Shown here: one piece after another, positions 12,204 through 25,559 of the stretch | Layout of the letters: the number at the start of each line of letters is the position of its first letter | How positions within the stretch are numbered: position 1 is the stretch's first letter | Origin: Echinococcus granulosus | Taxonomy: Eukaryota; Platyhelminthes; Cestoda; Cyclophyllidea; Taeniidae | Direction of reading: 5' to 3' | Length of the DNA stretch: 64,000 nt | NCBI RefSeq assembly: GCF_000524195.1 | Contig: NW_020170389.1 | Span: forward strand, 1,636,533-1,700,532 | Notes under the pieces: generated by a model | The model's database searches: none | Told to the model about the DNA's origin: nothing | What the model saw: the letters and a program-made list of their open reading frames with translations, nothing else | Translations under genes and position numbers: made by a program

Positions 12204-15200
12204 AAAAACACAAATGCAGTTTAATGGGCTAAAAGGAGCATCTAATTTATAATTATTTCATATTTTAACAGCCAACCCAGTTGAATCTAGCAATAACATC
12301 GCCAAGTAAAATAACTGCAAACAAAGTATTAGGTGCGTCTTGAGGTAGCAAACTTGACTAAAAGCAATCATGCTTTTCAGTCCCCAGACCTCGTGTAAGG
12401 CTCAATCACCGCTAATTGCAAATTCGCGACGGCCTATGAGAACAATCAGGTGGTTTTAGTATTGGCCTCAGGGCCCCGCAGCCACTCGACAATCGCGTGT
12501 TCAAACGTGCGTTGTAAACATTTTCACACATGAGAGATGGCTGAAGTGAGATTATGCATGGCTTCCTCTGTAGTCACGTGCACGTTGAGATATTATGACA
12601 TCAGTACTCATATTCTACATATTTCAGACTCTACCCTACCTACAATTATTGTTAAAAATCACGTTTAAAGGAATAATTTCACTTCATGCCATCATTAATC
12701 TCATTCAGTGGGACTTGCAAAAAAAATGTAATTCTCAATGCAGGAAGTTTCATCTTGTCAAGCTTATTAGGGCCATCTTTATAGCTGCAATTATTACTCA
12801 TGAGCTAAGCAATTTTTTCTTCTCATCTTTGCACTGTCGTTAATGGCAAAACAATAGTTTTTTTAAATTTGTAAGTAAAATCTTATCAAAATTTAACCCG
12901 TCCTGCTAACTAAGACTTATCACATTTAATGTGGAAACATGCATCCAATTTTCAGCATTAGGTATATGTAACACGTGTAAAGTTGAGATTTGTTTGCGTC
13001 AGAAATGACAAGCAAAAGTTTGTGGGACCAGATAAAGGTTTGTTCACATTTCATCTGCTTAAAATGTGATCCAGCGCATTGTCGCGTATTCTTACCCACG
13101 TGACAAGAATTAATTGAGAGAGGCGGAATCTTCTGGGAAAATGGTACTTATTCGAGCAGGTTTCTATTAATTTAACCACCCAACTTTTAATTTGCCCTTC
13201 TCTCAACTTCGTTACTTTAAGAAGAAATAGTTATTCCACCAACATTGTGAACTTTTCTACAGCTTCCGTAAAAATCGACTTTTAAAATGATTAAAATGGG
13301 TGTTATGCACTTGCTAAAGGTCTCTTACTGAAAAGAGAGCACATGCTGGTCAACTTTTATTAACTGACCTTCCATTAAGTGATGGTTCTCTAGTGGATGT
13401 CAATTACCACTAGCATGCAACTATCAATATAGTTGGGTGCTTCCTACAAATCTTGGTATTTCACGTCAGTTGGATGACTAAGCAAATAATTAGTTGAAAT
13501 GGAAGCCAATTTCTAACTAACCGTTTTTTAAAAGCAAAAGACATATTTAACCGCAAAGCTACTGGCATACAGTTCATCTGCAAGGGTTCGCTGAGACTGC
13601 GTGAGTTCTGAATAACACTCTGGTGATTCTCTAATTTACTTTTTGCCCCTTCAAGCACAACAGCGAAGCCCATAGCTAGGTAAGTGGAAGAATTTCATCA
13701 GGATTAATGGGGCAGGAATTCCCTAGGCAGTAAAAGTGTGTAAATCTAAGACAGATGTAAAATTTTACATATTAATCAGCTACTTAAGAAATAATTGTTA
13801 CCAAACTCAGACAGTTTAAATTTTATTACTTCTCTTTTCACACTTCACCTTAAGCGTGAAATATTTCAATAAAATTCAAAAGCTAGAAGGATGTATCATT
13901 CTTGCCCATCAAATCCGACGATTTTCAGTTCTTCTCTTCATTCGTGTTCATTAATCTCCACAGGAGTTGTCGTACCCGTAGGTAAAAGAAGAAGCAATTC
14001 AGTAAACAGATTTTTAGGTAATTAGTGTTTGCCTATCGAGTTCAGCGCATCATGCCTTCTTGGTCATTGAACCCACTTGGTAGTCAATAAGCAGCCTTTA
14101 CTTCTGAGTGAGAGTTTCTTGGGAAGGGTTAAGTGCCCAGCTTGCGAACAGTTGACTGAAGATTTGCTTAATCGCATTATCGCTAACAGTAGGAATATAG
14201 ACCTTACTGTTTGAAATCTTTATACCATTATGTTAAAAATAAGACTAGGATTTGAACGATATTCGACAAGCATCCTAACGATGTTGATGTAGATTTAGAA
14301 TTCATCTGTTAAACTCCCAGAGTAGTCGAGTGGTCAAGCTCTCAAAACTATTGCTATTTTTCAAATCTAGAATATACATACGATTATATGGGTATGTAAT
14401 TTGTTAATAAATATGCCAGCGACTGGTATTTACTATGTTTTCCAAAATCTTTAATTTCTCTTTAAAGAGGAAAACATCATCTGCCTAATAAATATTTGGA
14501 AGACTATTAAAAGTCCTTCCTAAGAGGCTGACTAACGAAACATATATGTATATATAAAATTCACTGTTTATGCCTATCAAACATAAACTTACTTCATAAT
14601 TCATAAATGCTATTTTCTTTCTCTTCTCTTGTAAAATTCCTGTGATTGACCTTAACGCCTTATTTGAAGATAACCTCTTTATTATCCTATTAATATTTTG
14701 CCTAAAACCTTCGTAATATCCTTGAGGTTATTGTTTTATTAATATACACAATGGCAAATCGATCTTCTCTGTAACCTGTCAAATCACGGTGAAAGATAAA
14801 TACTCAATAACCTACCAATTTTAGGCTTTTACCTCCTGATAAGTAGGAATTAAATGCCAGTAAGATGTGTAAAAAAGGCAACCAGTGAAGTTTAAGGTCA
14901 TTGTATATTTTAACAGCTTGAATCTATTGCAGTATCCCGAGTAAGGATAGATGGGATGAAGCACTGTGCTCATGGTAGTCTGTTTGGAAGTCTGAGATCT
15001 GCATACTTTTAGGTGAACTAGGCTTTATGGTGTCTGATGTGTTTAATGGCTGTATGCTAATTACAACGACGACCCTAGAGCATCGCATATTTATTAGCAA
15101 AATTTTCGTAGCCTGCACTGCCATTTGCGTGTTCTTCTTCGTGCGGACAAGCACGAAACTTGACAATGATTCAGTAGAGATGTAGGTGCAGAAAACACAA

Positions 15201-18200
15201 ATGCAGGTTCAAAACATGTGGCTAAGGAAAACTATTTTTAGCTCCGCGACGGTAAGAAGGCCTAAAACTTGGGATTGATTGATTGTAGAAGAAAAGTAAG
15301 AGAAAGTGTAGGCTTTATTTGAGATATAGGAATGCGGAACAAATTTTCCCTTTTAGATTGAATAAGAGGCGTTTATTAAATATCGAGGTACTTCACTTTA
15401 TCTTACTCTTTCTACTCGTTTTGCGGCAAGGTAATGCAGGGACTTAGGTCCCATCTAAGACGCAAATAAAGTGTTAAAATTGTGCACTGGGAACAGCCGA
15501 TATCACTCTCCCCTCTTTCATCTCACAACAACCTCCCACTTTATCACAGATAACAGCAAAAGAAATGTCTTTTTCTGTGGTCTAATTGATTGTTTCCCTT
15601 TCTTTGTTTTGAAGTAGCCGGATTCTAGAGTTGATCATACTCTCATTTTCTCCTGCATTTCTTATTTTTTAGCAATTCAAGTGTATTCGTCCTAATGAGT
15701 TTTATTGTGATGGTAATGTTAGGATAGTCTTCAAGTCCCTTGTTTTAGGGAAATGAATGTAGAGTACGGAAAGCGCCACTGACGAACTAATTTTTTTACT
15801 AATTGTTTGTTAAATACAAACAAACACGGTCATTAAGCCAAATTATTCAAGCAATCAACTTGGAGATAAGCTAAGACTGACGCATTTGCATAACAATTTT
15901 AAAAAGGTAATTTTTCGATAAAATGATCTTGTTACATGAAGATGGTAAAAATTGACTTCAAATTTCTTTAAAATGGTGAATTTTGTGGTCATCCTTAGTA
16001 TCAACGTCTTTAAGTTAATGCAAATATTTCTTTTCCCGTTTATTTTTTTGACTGCCTCGTCGATCTTGGTTTCCGATAGAATATATCATCTGTGCTCTAA
16101 TACGAATCCTGCTTAAGCTGAATCTCATGTTATTCCGGGTAGATGCATATGAGGTCCGGAATGTTAAAGGAGGAAAGAGAGGTTCTAGTAACAGTGAACA
16201 TTACCCTTACAAGTTTAAACTCGATAACTGCGGGCAATTACGACATTTTAATGTGTCCAACTTGGAGAAATTTAACTGCATCTTTGATTATGGACACAGA
16301 TACTGAAGGAACCCATTGCCCTACCTCGTTTATTCTTCATCTAAAGCAACTTAAAAAGTTTTCCTATATCCAAACATATTTACTCCTTTGGGGCTAGGAT
16401 TTTTCATGATAAGTTTTAAACAATGCTTCATAATTTATGCAATGGAAATTACCTCATCCACGGTGACGGCCTTACTATGAAAAAGAGCTAAACGTTTTCG
16501 CTCTATAAACAGGGCCATCGTACTGGAAGGCTGCCCATCTAGACAGCTACTAATTATGCACCGAACCCAATGCTAAATGAAAATGTCGCTTTTGTCTTTA
16601 CACTAATTGAGATACATTTCGCTGCCTAGTTGGTCGTATTTTCCTACTAAATACAGTGGGAAATTGAGAGGACATTTACACAATTATTTATTAAGTGGAT
16701 GGGATTTACTTCGCATTTACTTTTATTAATTCTATGAATCAACCTTCCCATCTGTTTGTGTACTGTTAGATCGTGCTCCACTATAGTGCAAGGTTTATGA
16801 AATGTTTCCACGGTTTGGATTAAAACGATTTCGGTATTAGTCCTTTTAGTTTGCACTTTACGTATAGTTCTATGTGGGAACGTGTATATGCACAGGCTAT
16901 TTATAGTTAAGGCCTCTGAAAAATCTTGAAAGGATTTGTACTGCAGATGGGTTTTTATTCATTTTCCAGATAACCCACGCAAAAACGGGCATATCTCTTT
17001 GAACTTTAGATGTGAAATTCAGTGTTCTTAAAATGTTGATGTCTTGATATGCATGAATCAACAATGGGCATTTAGGTGTGAAGAAAAATCTGCACGCTAG
17101 CTTGTCATGCATAATTGAGGTGAATGTCTATTTACACCTTCTTGGTCACTACTAATTTTAATGCAAGCATTATCTCTTCCTTCTAACACCTATTTTCTAT
17201 TACCCTAAGTGGATCAAGAGATACCACATTTTCCTGCCACCAATGAAGTAAACTTATTCACTGCATTACAGAACATCAAAATAAAACACTTTTCCCAGAA
17301 TTGGTATTTAAAAGGGGGTTTTATTGGATATGACAAAACTTTTTTCCAAAGGGTTTTGTTGAAGGATAAATGTTTTGGCTAAAGACGTTTGTCTATTACC
17401 GCCCTGCTTATGTGCCCTTCATTAGTTACTAGTTTACGCAGATCAAGATTCTAGTCAAAACTCAAAACACCTTTAAAGTGATGAAACACAAGAATCCCGG
17501 AACAAATATAATAACATTTAGTGTTCTTTAGGGAATAAACTTTGGCAAACGATGTTTCCACGTTGTTTACTCAGCTCAGAGTTACCATTGAGGGGTTCTT
17601 GCAAAGAACCAATTATAAGCATGGAAACTTACAAACCGTTTTCACCACACGTATACTAATGGTCACTTGAAGGTCAGCCGCTAGTCATTAGCTATGATTG
17701 TTGACCTTATCTTTTGTTAGCTACACGATTCCGCATGTTCAATGGCTGATGGCCCCTAGATTATAGTGCGCCACAATCACTCTCTAGATGAATGTCCACA
17801 CCCTTTAACAAGACATATTTGTCAGCCTTTAAATCATTTCCTGGCTTTCGTATGCATCGATGTTTTTTAGATGAAATACCTTTTTTGTGATAGATTGATA
17901 GGTTACTATGAGGTTTCTATGAAAAGCAGATGACTGATGCTTTCCGGACAACAGGAACTTGCTTTGCCCTTTGCAGTTATGGAATTTTGTTGTGTAGAAA
18001 CAAGAAACCTAGCCCTAATCATCTCAGTTTCTGTCATCTCATTTTTATTACCCAGTTGTATAATCTGGTTCGCAAGTAGTTGTGTAAAATCAAGAAAATG
18101 TAGTAATCAACAGGTTAATATCGGTTCATTAAGTAGACTAACTAAAATCACATCACGTTCAATCGAGACTTTTAGATATGCGGATTCAAAGTGAATTGGA

Positions 18201-19719
18201 AGGTAGTACAGGACACAATAGATGACACTATACAGGCAGAGCGGCTCATATCCATCCCTTATAATGCTTGTACTTTACAAGTTCCCACAAGTCACCTCAA
18301 GTCATCGGAAATTGCACAAACATTTTGGTCACCCAGTATAATAAAGATACCGTGAATTACAAATTTGATCCATGGAAATAATGTATCTACTTTGAGAGTG
18401 ATTTTAGTCTGAACTTTAAATGAGTTATTGGCAGCACTTTCTCTTCAGGAGGTCAACAACTAAATCTGAATTAACTCCAATTGTACATAACCCTGGTAAA
18501 ATTTAGCATCATTTTTGTGGTTCCTACAATGTCACCAATTCGGTTACTATCATGGCCATGTTAATAAACAAATTCGCTGGTTTACTCCAAGGCTGTCATA
18601 TTTTGCATGTTTCAGCATGTCTTACGCCTCATTGTTGGAAAAACTAAACTGAATCTCCCATTCCTCTTCTGTGGGAATAACAGCGAAACGCCAATGTATT
18701 TGGCTGAGGTATTTGTGCTCATTACCAGTTCTATTTTTCTATGAAAAGATAGACTACAGGCACTCCAGGGCGAAGATTTTATTACCTAAATGAGCTACAA
18801 CAAGCCTATAGACAAAAAGTAGCGGTGCAAGATGATAGCGTGTGATGAAATGATGAGAGATATTTTAATCAAACATAAAAGATAATCCAATTAATGCTTT
18901 TGGACATTTTACTGTAAATGCCAAAAAATCCGTCGCATTTCCTTCTGTCTTGTCCTTTCTTCGGTTTAAAGAGGATTTTTTACCTGTGGCCTACATCCGT
19001 TTACTTGAATGATATACTTTTGGGAAAAATAAAAAAAGAAAAGTAGCATCGCGGCGAGAATCACAAGCATTTATCTCTTCGTTCTCAATATTTTGGATGA
19101 AAATATTTTCCTTTGTGCTAATCAAAAAAAATAAATGCGCTTCATAAAAAAATGAAGAGGTGTTTGATAAATTATTTTTCAAAAATGGAAGATTCAATGA
19201 AAAACGGACAAGAATGAAAATTAAATAGTTCGATCGAAATCATTTTTACACAAAGCGAATTTCCATTTACGGATAAAATACCTTTGTTTGGGTTTCAAAA
19301 TGTTTCTTGCCAATTACATTGAAAGGATTTTGTGGAAAGTTTTTAAGGTTGAGTTAATCCTACTATTGGTGCATCATGTATCAACTGGAGGCTTGTTGAA
19401 CCCTAGCTCGTTTTTCGTAAAAAAACTGGTTGCACAAGGAAGAAGATATGATATGATTTTTTTGATTTTTTTATCGTAACACCTCAATTACTAAGGGATT
19501 TCATTCATATTCGTACTCCCGAAATATTAGCAGAAGTTCTTGCCGCAGCATTTGTACATAGATAGGCAACTTTAAAATTCTCGCCTTAAAATAGAAAATC
19601 CGGAGGCAAATCTCGATAAAATACGGGAAAGTTCTTGATGGGGTATTAAGCATTTACATACAAATACGAAATCAGTGCCATCCGTGAAAGATTTAGCATG
19701 CGTTTCTTCCCTTCCTTGG
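12204..19719. other. No gene recognised
   Basis: About 7.5 kb of AT-rich sequence. The only item noted is a possible eroded tRNA-like segment near 14323-14367, described among the findings. Open frames here are at most about 85 codons and lack splice or motif support. Confidence 0.5.
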
Positions 19720-19905
19720 GACAAATGAAGTGAGTAGATAAAAGTATTTTTATTAGTAATGTTTAGAGCAAGGGGTAGGGGTTCGGGGTATGGAAGTTCG
19801 GAGTACTCCTCTGCCTCAGGGATTTCTGATGGGTTCCCATTTAGAAGATTCGGGTTCAGTGAAAGCTTCTCGCCTAAAAGGTACATGCATGCAAGCATTT
19901 ACTAC
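19720..19905 (-). repeat. Probable 3' LTR of the decayed Gypsy element
   Basis: This segment aligns with 21675-21857 over its length. Shared words include TATTTAGAG/TGTTTAGAG, GGGGTATGG, GAGTACTC/GAATACTC, AGATTCG, CACTGAA/CAGTGAA and CTTCTCGCCTAAAA/CTTCTCACCTAAAA, in the same order and spacing. Divergence is high, so exact ends and target-site duplications cannot be fixed by eye. Confidence 0.65.
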
Positions 19906-20079
19906 ATAACCCCCTCGTCCTTTTAAGCACCATCCTCTCTTCTCCCCCTTGGGATGGTCTCTGCACATGCCATTGGCGTTGGTCTTTTTTCGATTAGTAC
20001 GCAAGCTTCATCTTCATATTTGATAAGTGGAAACCCTTTTGAGATAGGTGGTCCAATACTAGACCCAGGTTGGCGTTAT

Positions 20080-21420
20080 GCTCCTAAATGTCTCAACCGA
20101 GTAAGATATGGCATTTAAAAAGATTACACAATGTATAGAGAATAAGCCAATTAAAATGGATTACATTAAGCTTTGGAAGGTGGTTGTCGCGTTACAGAGG
20201 CCAAATGGCATTGCCTGGAGTCTGTTAAACCCGTTTGGCAATATAATAGCTGATTTAGTTACTGCGTTTACCTTTCTAACGTCGACACACAGCTGTAAAC
20301 TTGGGTCGTATTTTATAAGAGCAACCTGAGGGAGCCATAGTGACTTATAGCTTTATGACCTCGTCTCTAATCATCTGTTTGACTAGTTGGTTTACTTCTT
20401 TTTAGCAGAGGAGGTGGTATGCGTCTGGATGGCTGTCAGGTGGGTCTAACTTCCTCGGTACCTGTCGTGTATTTCGCATATACTGCTTAACCCCTATCCA
20501 CGATATTGTATTGGCGTACTTTGCCAGTAGTTTGTGAAGCCCCTTTGTCTCGTTTACGGTGACATGACTAGGCTGCGCCCAAGGGTCATCCAGGCTGTTC
20601 ATGAATATAACTGCGGCCTCGAAGAGAGTATTGCTAATACCATCGATGGTTTCACTCGGTATCAAAAGGGCTGTATTAGCTCCAGTGTTTTGACAGGTAA
20701 AAATTCAGGGTGGCTTTCGTGTTTTGTGAAAAATCAGAGCCAAGAATCTCGTCTTAAACCAGTTCTGGACATATAATTCACTTCACTTACCAGGATTCTT
20801 TGCCTATACTGACCTTTAACTATGGATTCCCCTTTAATACCGTCTCTTTTCCTAATGCCAAACGTAGTCTTGTAAACAGTGAAGGGGTCCTAATCGTGTG
20901 ACAAAGGGCAGGGAAGGCTTGAAAACTCATTAATGATTTAACAGCACCAGAGTCAAGGAGGATTTTGCATTGACGTCCTTCTGGTTTACCCGGGGCTTGC
21001 AGAAATGAATGGGAGCCCTTTTGGGAGCAAACAGGGTAGAAAAGTGAAAGTATGCCAAATTCAGCAATATAATGTGGAGGACCTTGATATTTAGGTTTTG
21101 AGTTTAGTCGCCTGTTCCGGTTGTCGTTGCGCAGGACCGTAAACAGTTCTCAGCACTTTCTGGTCGCGAACTTGTCTATCTGGCTAAGAAGGTTGGCATT
21201 TGCACTGCCAAACTTCTCGACCATAAGGAGTGATCAAACCTGCTTCTGAACTGCGCGGTTATCCATCTAGCAACACTGTCCGGGAGTGATTTAAGAAAGG
21301 CTCATTCCGCTAGAACCCGGAAGTTTTTCATGTACTCCTTGCCGTCTTTGCCCACTATTTAGTGGCGAAGGAAAAGTCTTTGGCTAGTGTCTGCTCTTCC
21401 CGATAGATGATGAGTTAGGA
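20080..21420 (-). pseudogene. gag-pol relic: gag segment, aspartic protease and reverse transcriptase
   Basis: Minus-strand reading gives a gag-like LPDSVARWI segment (about 21250-21300), then ILLDSGAV (20963-20940), the active-site motif of retroviral-type aspartic proteases. An RT linker follows (LLAKYANTIS, and EVNQLVKQMIRDEVIKL near 20400-20345), then RT motifs LCVDVRKVNAVTKS (about 20290-20250), MPFGLCNATTTFQSLM (20211-20164) and HCVIFLNAISYS (about 20136-20095). Between VNAVTKS and MPFGL the usual stretch of about 50 residues with the LDLxSGYxQ motif is missing. The catalytic YLDD is now FLNA, and a stop follows MPFGLCNATTTFQSLM in frame. The spread over several frames and the lost Asp pair show it is dead. 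Confidence 0.75.
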
Positions 21421-21674
21421 TAAGGTCGAGTGACATTATTCCAACTCAGTAGAAGGGGTTAATACCTGCGCCTACAGCAAGCGAGAAGATATTCCGTAGG
21501 AGGATACGGAGGATCATTGGTGTTCTCTGGAGTTGAGATTAGAGCTAGGGGTTAAATTTGGTCGTTTCAAGCCTTTTTAAAACCCCATCATCCTTGGACA
21601 AGGGAGGTCCGCTGACGCTACCACCAGTGTAAAAAAATTGGCGCTTATCTCTCCTTATTCAACCTTCATTCCCT

Positions 21675-21857
21675 TGCAACAAGTAAGCTGACTAGGTAAG
21701 GACATTTTTACTGGTTTTATTTAGAGAAGGGGACAGAAGTGAGGGGTATGGGAGTCGAGAATACTCTTTTACCCAAGGGGTTTCATCTAAGTTACAAGAT
21801 TCGTTTTCACTGAATACTTCTCACCTAAAAAGTGCACTCAAACAAACATGCATTGCG
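21675..21857 (-). repeat. Probable 5' LTR of the decayed Gypsy element
   Basis: Partner of 19720-19905 in the same orientation. Its 3' side on the minus strand may extend to about 21630; just beyond lies TGGTAGCG (complement at 21616-21623), which could be a relic primer-binding site because many begin TGG. That last point is a guess. Confidence 0.6.
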
Positions 21858-23471
21858 CGTCTTTTGAAATTCACAGCACTTTTGCATTGCAAAACGGAGG
21901 TTAAAATGATTCTTGGGTTCCTCGTGATATGTAATACAGCCCTCTATTACTATAACAAGTTGCTCAATATTTGTTTCGTCTCTTCCACTCCAAATCATTT
22001 GGACGTAGAGTGGTCTAGTATTTCCAAAGAGATACAGATCGCGTCTCCATAATGCTACTTTGCTCGTGTAGTTGCTAAAATATTTGAAAAACTGGATTTT
22101 AACTTTAAGGGCCTTAGTTAGTAGGAAAATGATGTCCGGGTAGTTCAAAGTGCTGGAGGAGGGTAAAATGTTTGCCTAGGACTGAACATGAATTCAAAAG
22201 AAGTGCACCCATCAATATGAACGATCGAAATCTCCTTAACCATCATCTGAAATTCTAAACCGCCAACATTTGCATGCTACGCGTAGTTCATGCTAGATTT
22301 TAATGCGTCACAATCTCATCGAGGTCCTGTAAACTAATCCATCTTTTTGTGTTGAGTGCACGTCACTTCTTAGGCCGGCCTTCTTCAAAAAACAATGTTT
22401 CTAATGAATAAAACAAAGCTTTTGCGATGTTAACATTTGCTTAGACGCGATTCCGCTGTACAAACAAGCCAACAATAAAATAAGGGCATCTTAGAGAACA
22501 AAGCTGTACCAGAAAAACCAAATCAACACTCTAGTGATCCGTTACCATGAATTTTTTTCGCGGAAGAAACTTCATTTGCTTAAAGCAGGTTAACAGTTCG
22601 CCTTTTATTCGCAGATCATCAGTAAATTATTCAACACTATGAACTTCGTATTCAAGTTTTAAAAATGATCTACTCGCTAATCATTCTACTTTTAACCTAG
22701 CAGAAAATCAATTACTAAAAGTAAAAGGAGGCTTATGAAATTCATTTCATAATATTTTTGAAGATCATTTACATAATTTTGATGCTTGGAGAAAGGATAA
22801 TTCCGATTAATCACCTACTTAGTACATCATTTGGTCGTTTTCGGCAACTACTTGTAACCTTATTGTGCTCACTTTAAGAATTATCATCTACCCTTGGCAT
22901 CTAATTTAGTACTATTTGTTCCTCAAGATCTACCTTCAAAATTTCCAGACTCCTAAGAACACCCTTCTCAATACAGGTTTTACGGTTCATGTGTCAGCAG
23001 AAGAAGCAAGACGTCCTCCAACTCAAATATCTATATTAAGTTTAAAACCAATATCCTATCATTTATTACAAAATCCACTTGTCACATTAAACTAATTGCT
23101 TTGAAATAGCTAAGTAAGGTTAATCTTATATAGTCTCTCATGTAGTATTACCTCCTCAATCTAAACATCTGTTCTATCAGGACGAGAATGCGAATTGCGT
23201 TTGTGTGAATAGATAGCAAAATTGTTGTCGGAGAGTGCCATAAAAGGCCACGAAATTTAAGGAGTAATTAGTCGACTTCTTTCTAACCAGAATCCACCTT
23301 CTCCGAACAAATAAACGGATAATGCTGTAAGATTTAGATAAATGTAAGAAATTACTAACAAGACATGTGATGTATTATAATTCAGACACTTTATATGCGC
23401 CTTTTTAATTTTTGGGGAATTGTAGTATCATGGTGACAGTTTACAATGTGTATTAATCTACATTTGATATG
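21858..23471. other. No gene recognised
   Basis: Sequence between the decayed Gypsy element and repeat copy 3. The frame at 21825-22148 on the minus strand overlaps the LTR edge and is not a recognisable gene. Confidence 0.5.
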
Positions 23472-23651
23472 GTATTGTAGCGCAACGAGACTTCCCTGAA
23501 GACGAAAAAACATAATACTTGGCTGAATATGCATTGTCAGCATAAAAAAGGCCATGAGGCTAATGGCATGGCCCTCAGACCAGCCCAATCGATGAAGCCA
23601 CGGGAGTGGAGACCAGAGTTGCCCCTTTACCAAAACCAAGAGTTAAACAAC
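23472..23651 (+). repeat. Dispersed ~180-bp repeat, copy 3
   Basis: Plus-orientation copy. It begins TTGTAGCGCAACGAGACTTC, contains CATAATACTTGGCTGAATAT, GCATTGTC, GGCATGGCCCTCAGACCAGCC and GATGAAGCC, and ends CCTTTACCAAAACCAAGAG, TTAAACAAC. It occupies an otherwise empty region. Confidence 0.75.
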
Positions 23652-25559
23652 TAACGTCTTTCAATACAGTTTGCCATTTTGAGAACCGGGACTAATTAAT
23701 ACAAATCACTTCACAAAAAGTAATTAAATTTTGCTGGGATTTAGATTTACCTAAGTTTGATCAAAATTTGTTAGCTAAAAACAAACTGTTTTACTAATAG
23801 ATACTGCACAGCAACATTCTGTTAGCGATGTTAGAATCATAAATGCTTCTCTAGAGTTTTGCATTCCATTTCTACCTGTGCAACTTTAAATTCAATCAAA
23901 AATCTTAGATCTTGAATAAAAAGTAAATGAGGGTTGTCAGAGCCGAGTTTATCAAGGGCGAGCCCAAATTTTGTGCGTCTGCAAGATCTTTTTAGGGTTC
24001 AAGAATTTGGCTTTTTAAGAAACCTTCAAGCGACTGGTCACTTAAATAATTACTTAGTTTTTTCTTGTTGGTTTTTTTTCTATTAAGAATGTTTCATCGG
24101 CCCCTCTAAATATACCAATTGTTCTTCCTCGAGAACACGTAACTGTCACCAAATGGATAGTCCAGACGCTGTGGAACAGGTAGCAATAGCCGCCTGTCGC
24201 TGTTGCAGATTTTTCACTTTACTTTTTATGTCACCTTATTCGCATCTGCCAAGTTCGCCCCAATCAACACCATTTATAAGTAGTCGTTTTTGCCACCACT
24301 CTCTCCAGACCACTTCTATCAGAAAACGATGTTTGTTCTCACTAAGCTCCACTTTATTAATGCATCATTTTAAAAAATTAGGTGTCAGTCTCACTTAAAC
24401 TTGATGAATACGCTCCAGTGTAAATTGGTAAGTTTTGACCAATTTAGAACGTTTCATGCAAATTTGAACTGGTGATCCACTCATTATTATCACATGCTGT
24501 TTTAAAATTGCCATAAATTTGTTATGTATTAGAAACTTCTAGATAGTGAGATATTTAAATGCAGGGAGCCTTATCTATAAATAAATTTTGCCTATTTACC
24601 TCCTAAAAAATCCCACCTTGGCTTCAGTAAATGCGGTTGTCTGTAGCTACGTTGGATACTTATGTTTATTTGCCTACTAAGACCCAGTTTCGATCATTTC
24701 ACATGTCTTCCATATTGGCTGCAGAAAAAACTAGGTCTTCAGTATTTAAACCAGCATCTTCCTGTCTTCTCGAGTTCTTCATATGCCCTATCCCTTTCTT
24801 CAATGAATTATAAAAATTAGAGGTAAATTGAATTAAAAGGAGTCGCTGGAAACCAATTCTTTAAATTTTTGAATGCACAATCAAATTGCGGTTAATTTAT
24901 TTGTTATTTTGGTAGCGATTTCTATAGCAGTAGGAAATATTTAGGCAGGAAAGTGTTATTTATATAACAGTGGTTAAAAATTGATTAAATAGCCATCATC
25001 TTGTAGTCTGGCTTTTTGAAAATAGGCTTGGTTGGTCTAATTACCTTTTCGTGCGCATATTTAGAGTAGTACGATAAACAATACTGTTAACTATGGGAAA
25101 ATATAAAGTGGTGTACACTAGCACATGCCAATAATATTATCCTGCTACACAGCTACGCATTGTTTTCCGTGAATAAAGCAGTTTTTAAAGAAGGTCAGAT
25201 AATTATCTTTTCGTAAAGCACGAATTATAAACCGTAGATCCAAAAAGAATAATATTAAATTTAATTCACCTGTGTAAACATATTTCGATACAATATATTG
25301 GGATAATGCTAAAGATGACGAGAATCTCAGTAGGAATAAGATCTCTGCGCATCCGAACCAACGTTGGATGTTATTTGAGAGCCATTGGGCATTTCATAGT
25401 GACAGTTGAATAAAATCTGAGTAGTGAGAGATACCGTGCGCCGAACCGTTCACAAAATCCACTGCAGTATACAAGAAAATAAGAGTTCCGGGTTACTCCG
25501 GTGCTTTACTGTAAGTCAGTCTGTAGTTTTTAGCTGCGGTATTTCGTCAGAAGTCTTTA
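23652..25559. other. No gene recognised
   Basis: AT-rich. It may contain the downstream end of the 25.5-27.4 kb pol relic, but no LTR could be aligned. Confidence 0.45.

Larger units (their letters stand above)
19720..21857 (-). mobile_element. Decayed, internally deleted Ty3/Gypsy-type LTR retrotransposon
   Basis: Read on the minus strand, the order is repeat (21857-21675), gag-like segment (about 21420-21180), aspartic protease motif (20963-20940), RT linker and RT (about 20665-20080), repeat (19905-19720). The two end repeats are alignable direct repeats about 1.95 kb apart, as expected for LTRs. No RNase H or integrase is seen between RT and the downstream repeat, so the element is much shorter than a full Ty3/Gypsy element of about 5 kb. 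Frames are broken repeatedly. Old insertion, inactive, and non-autonomous or reduced by deletion. Confidence 0.75.

Noticed and set aside
23391..23639. 82-codon minus-strand frame
   Set aside because: Falls within repeat copy 3.
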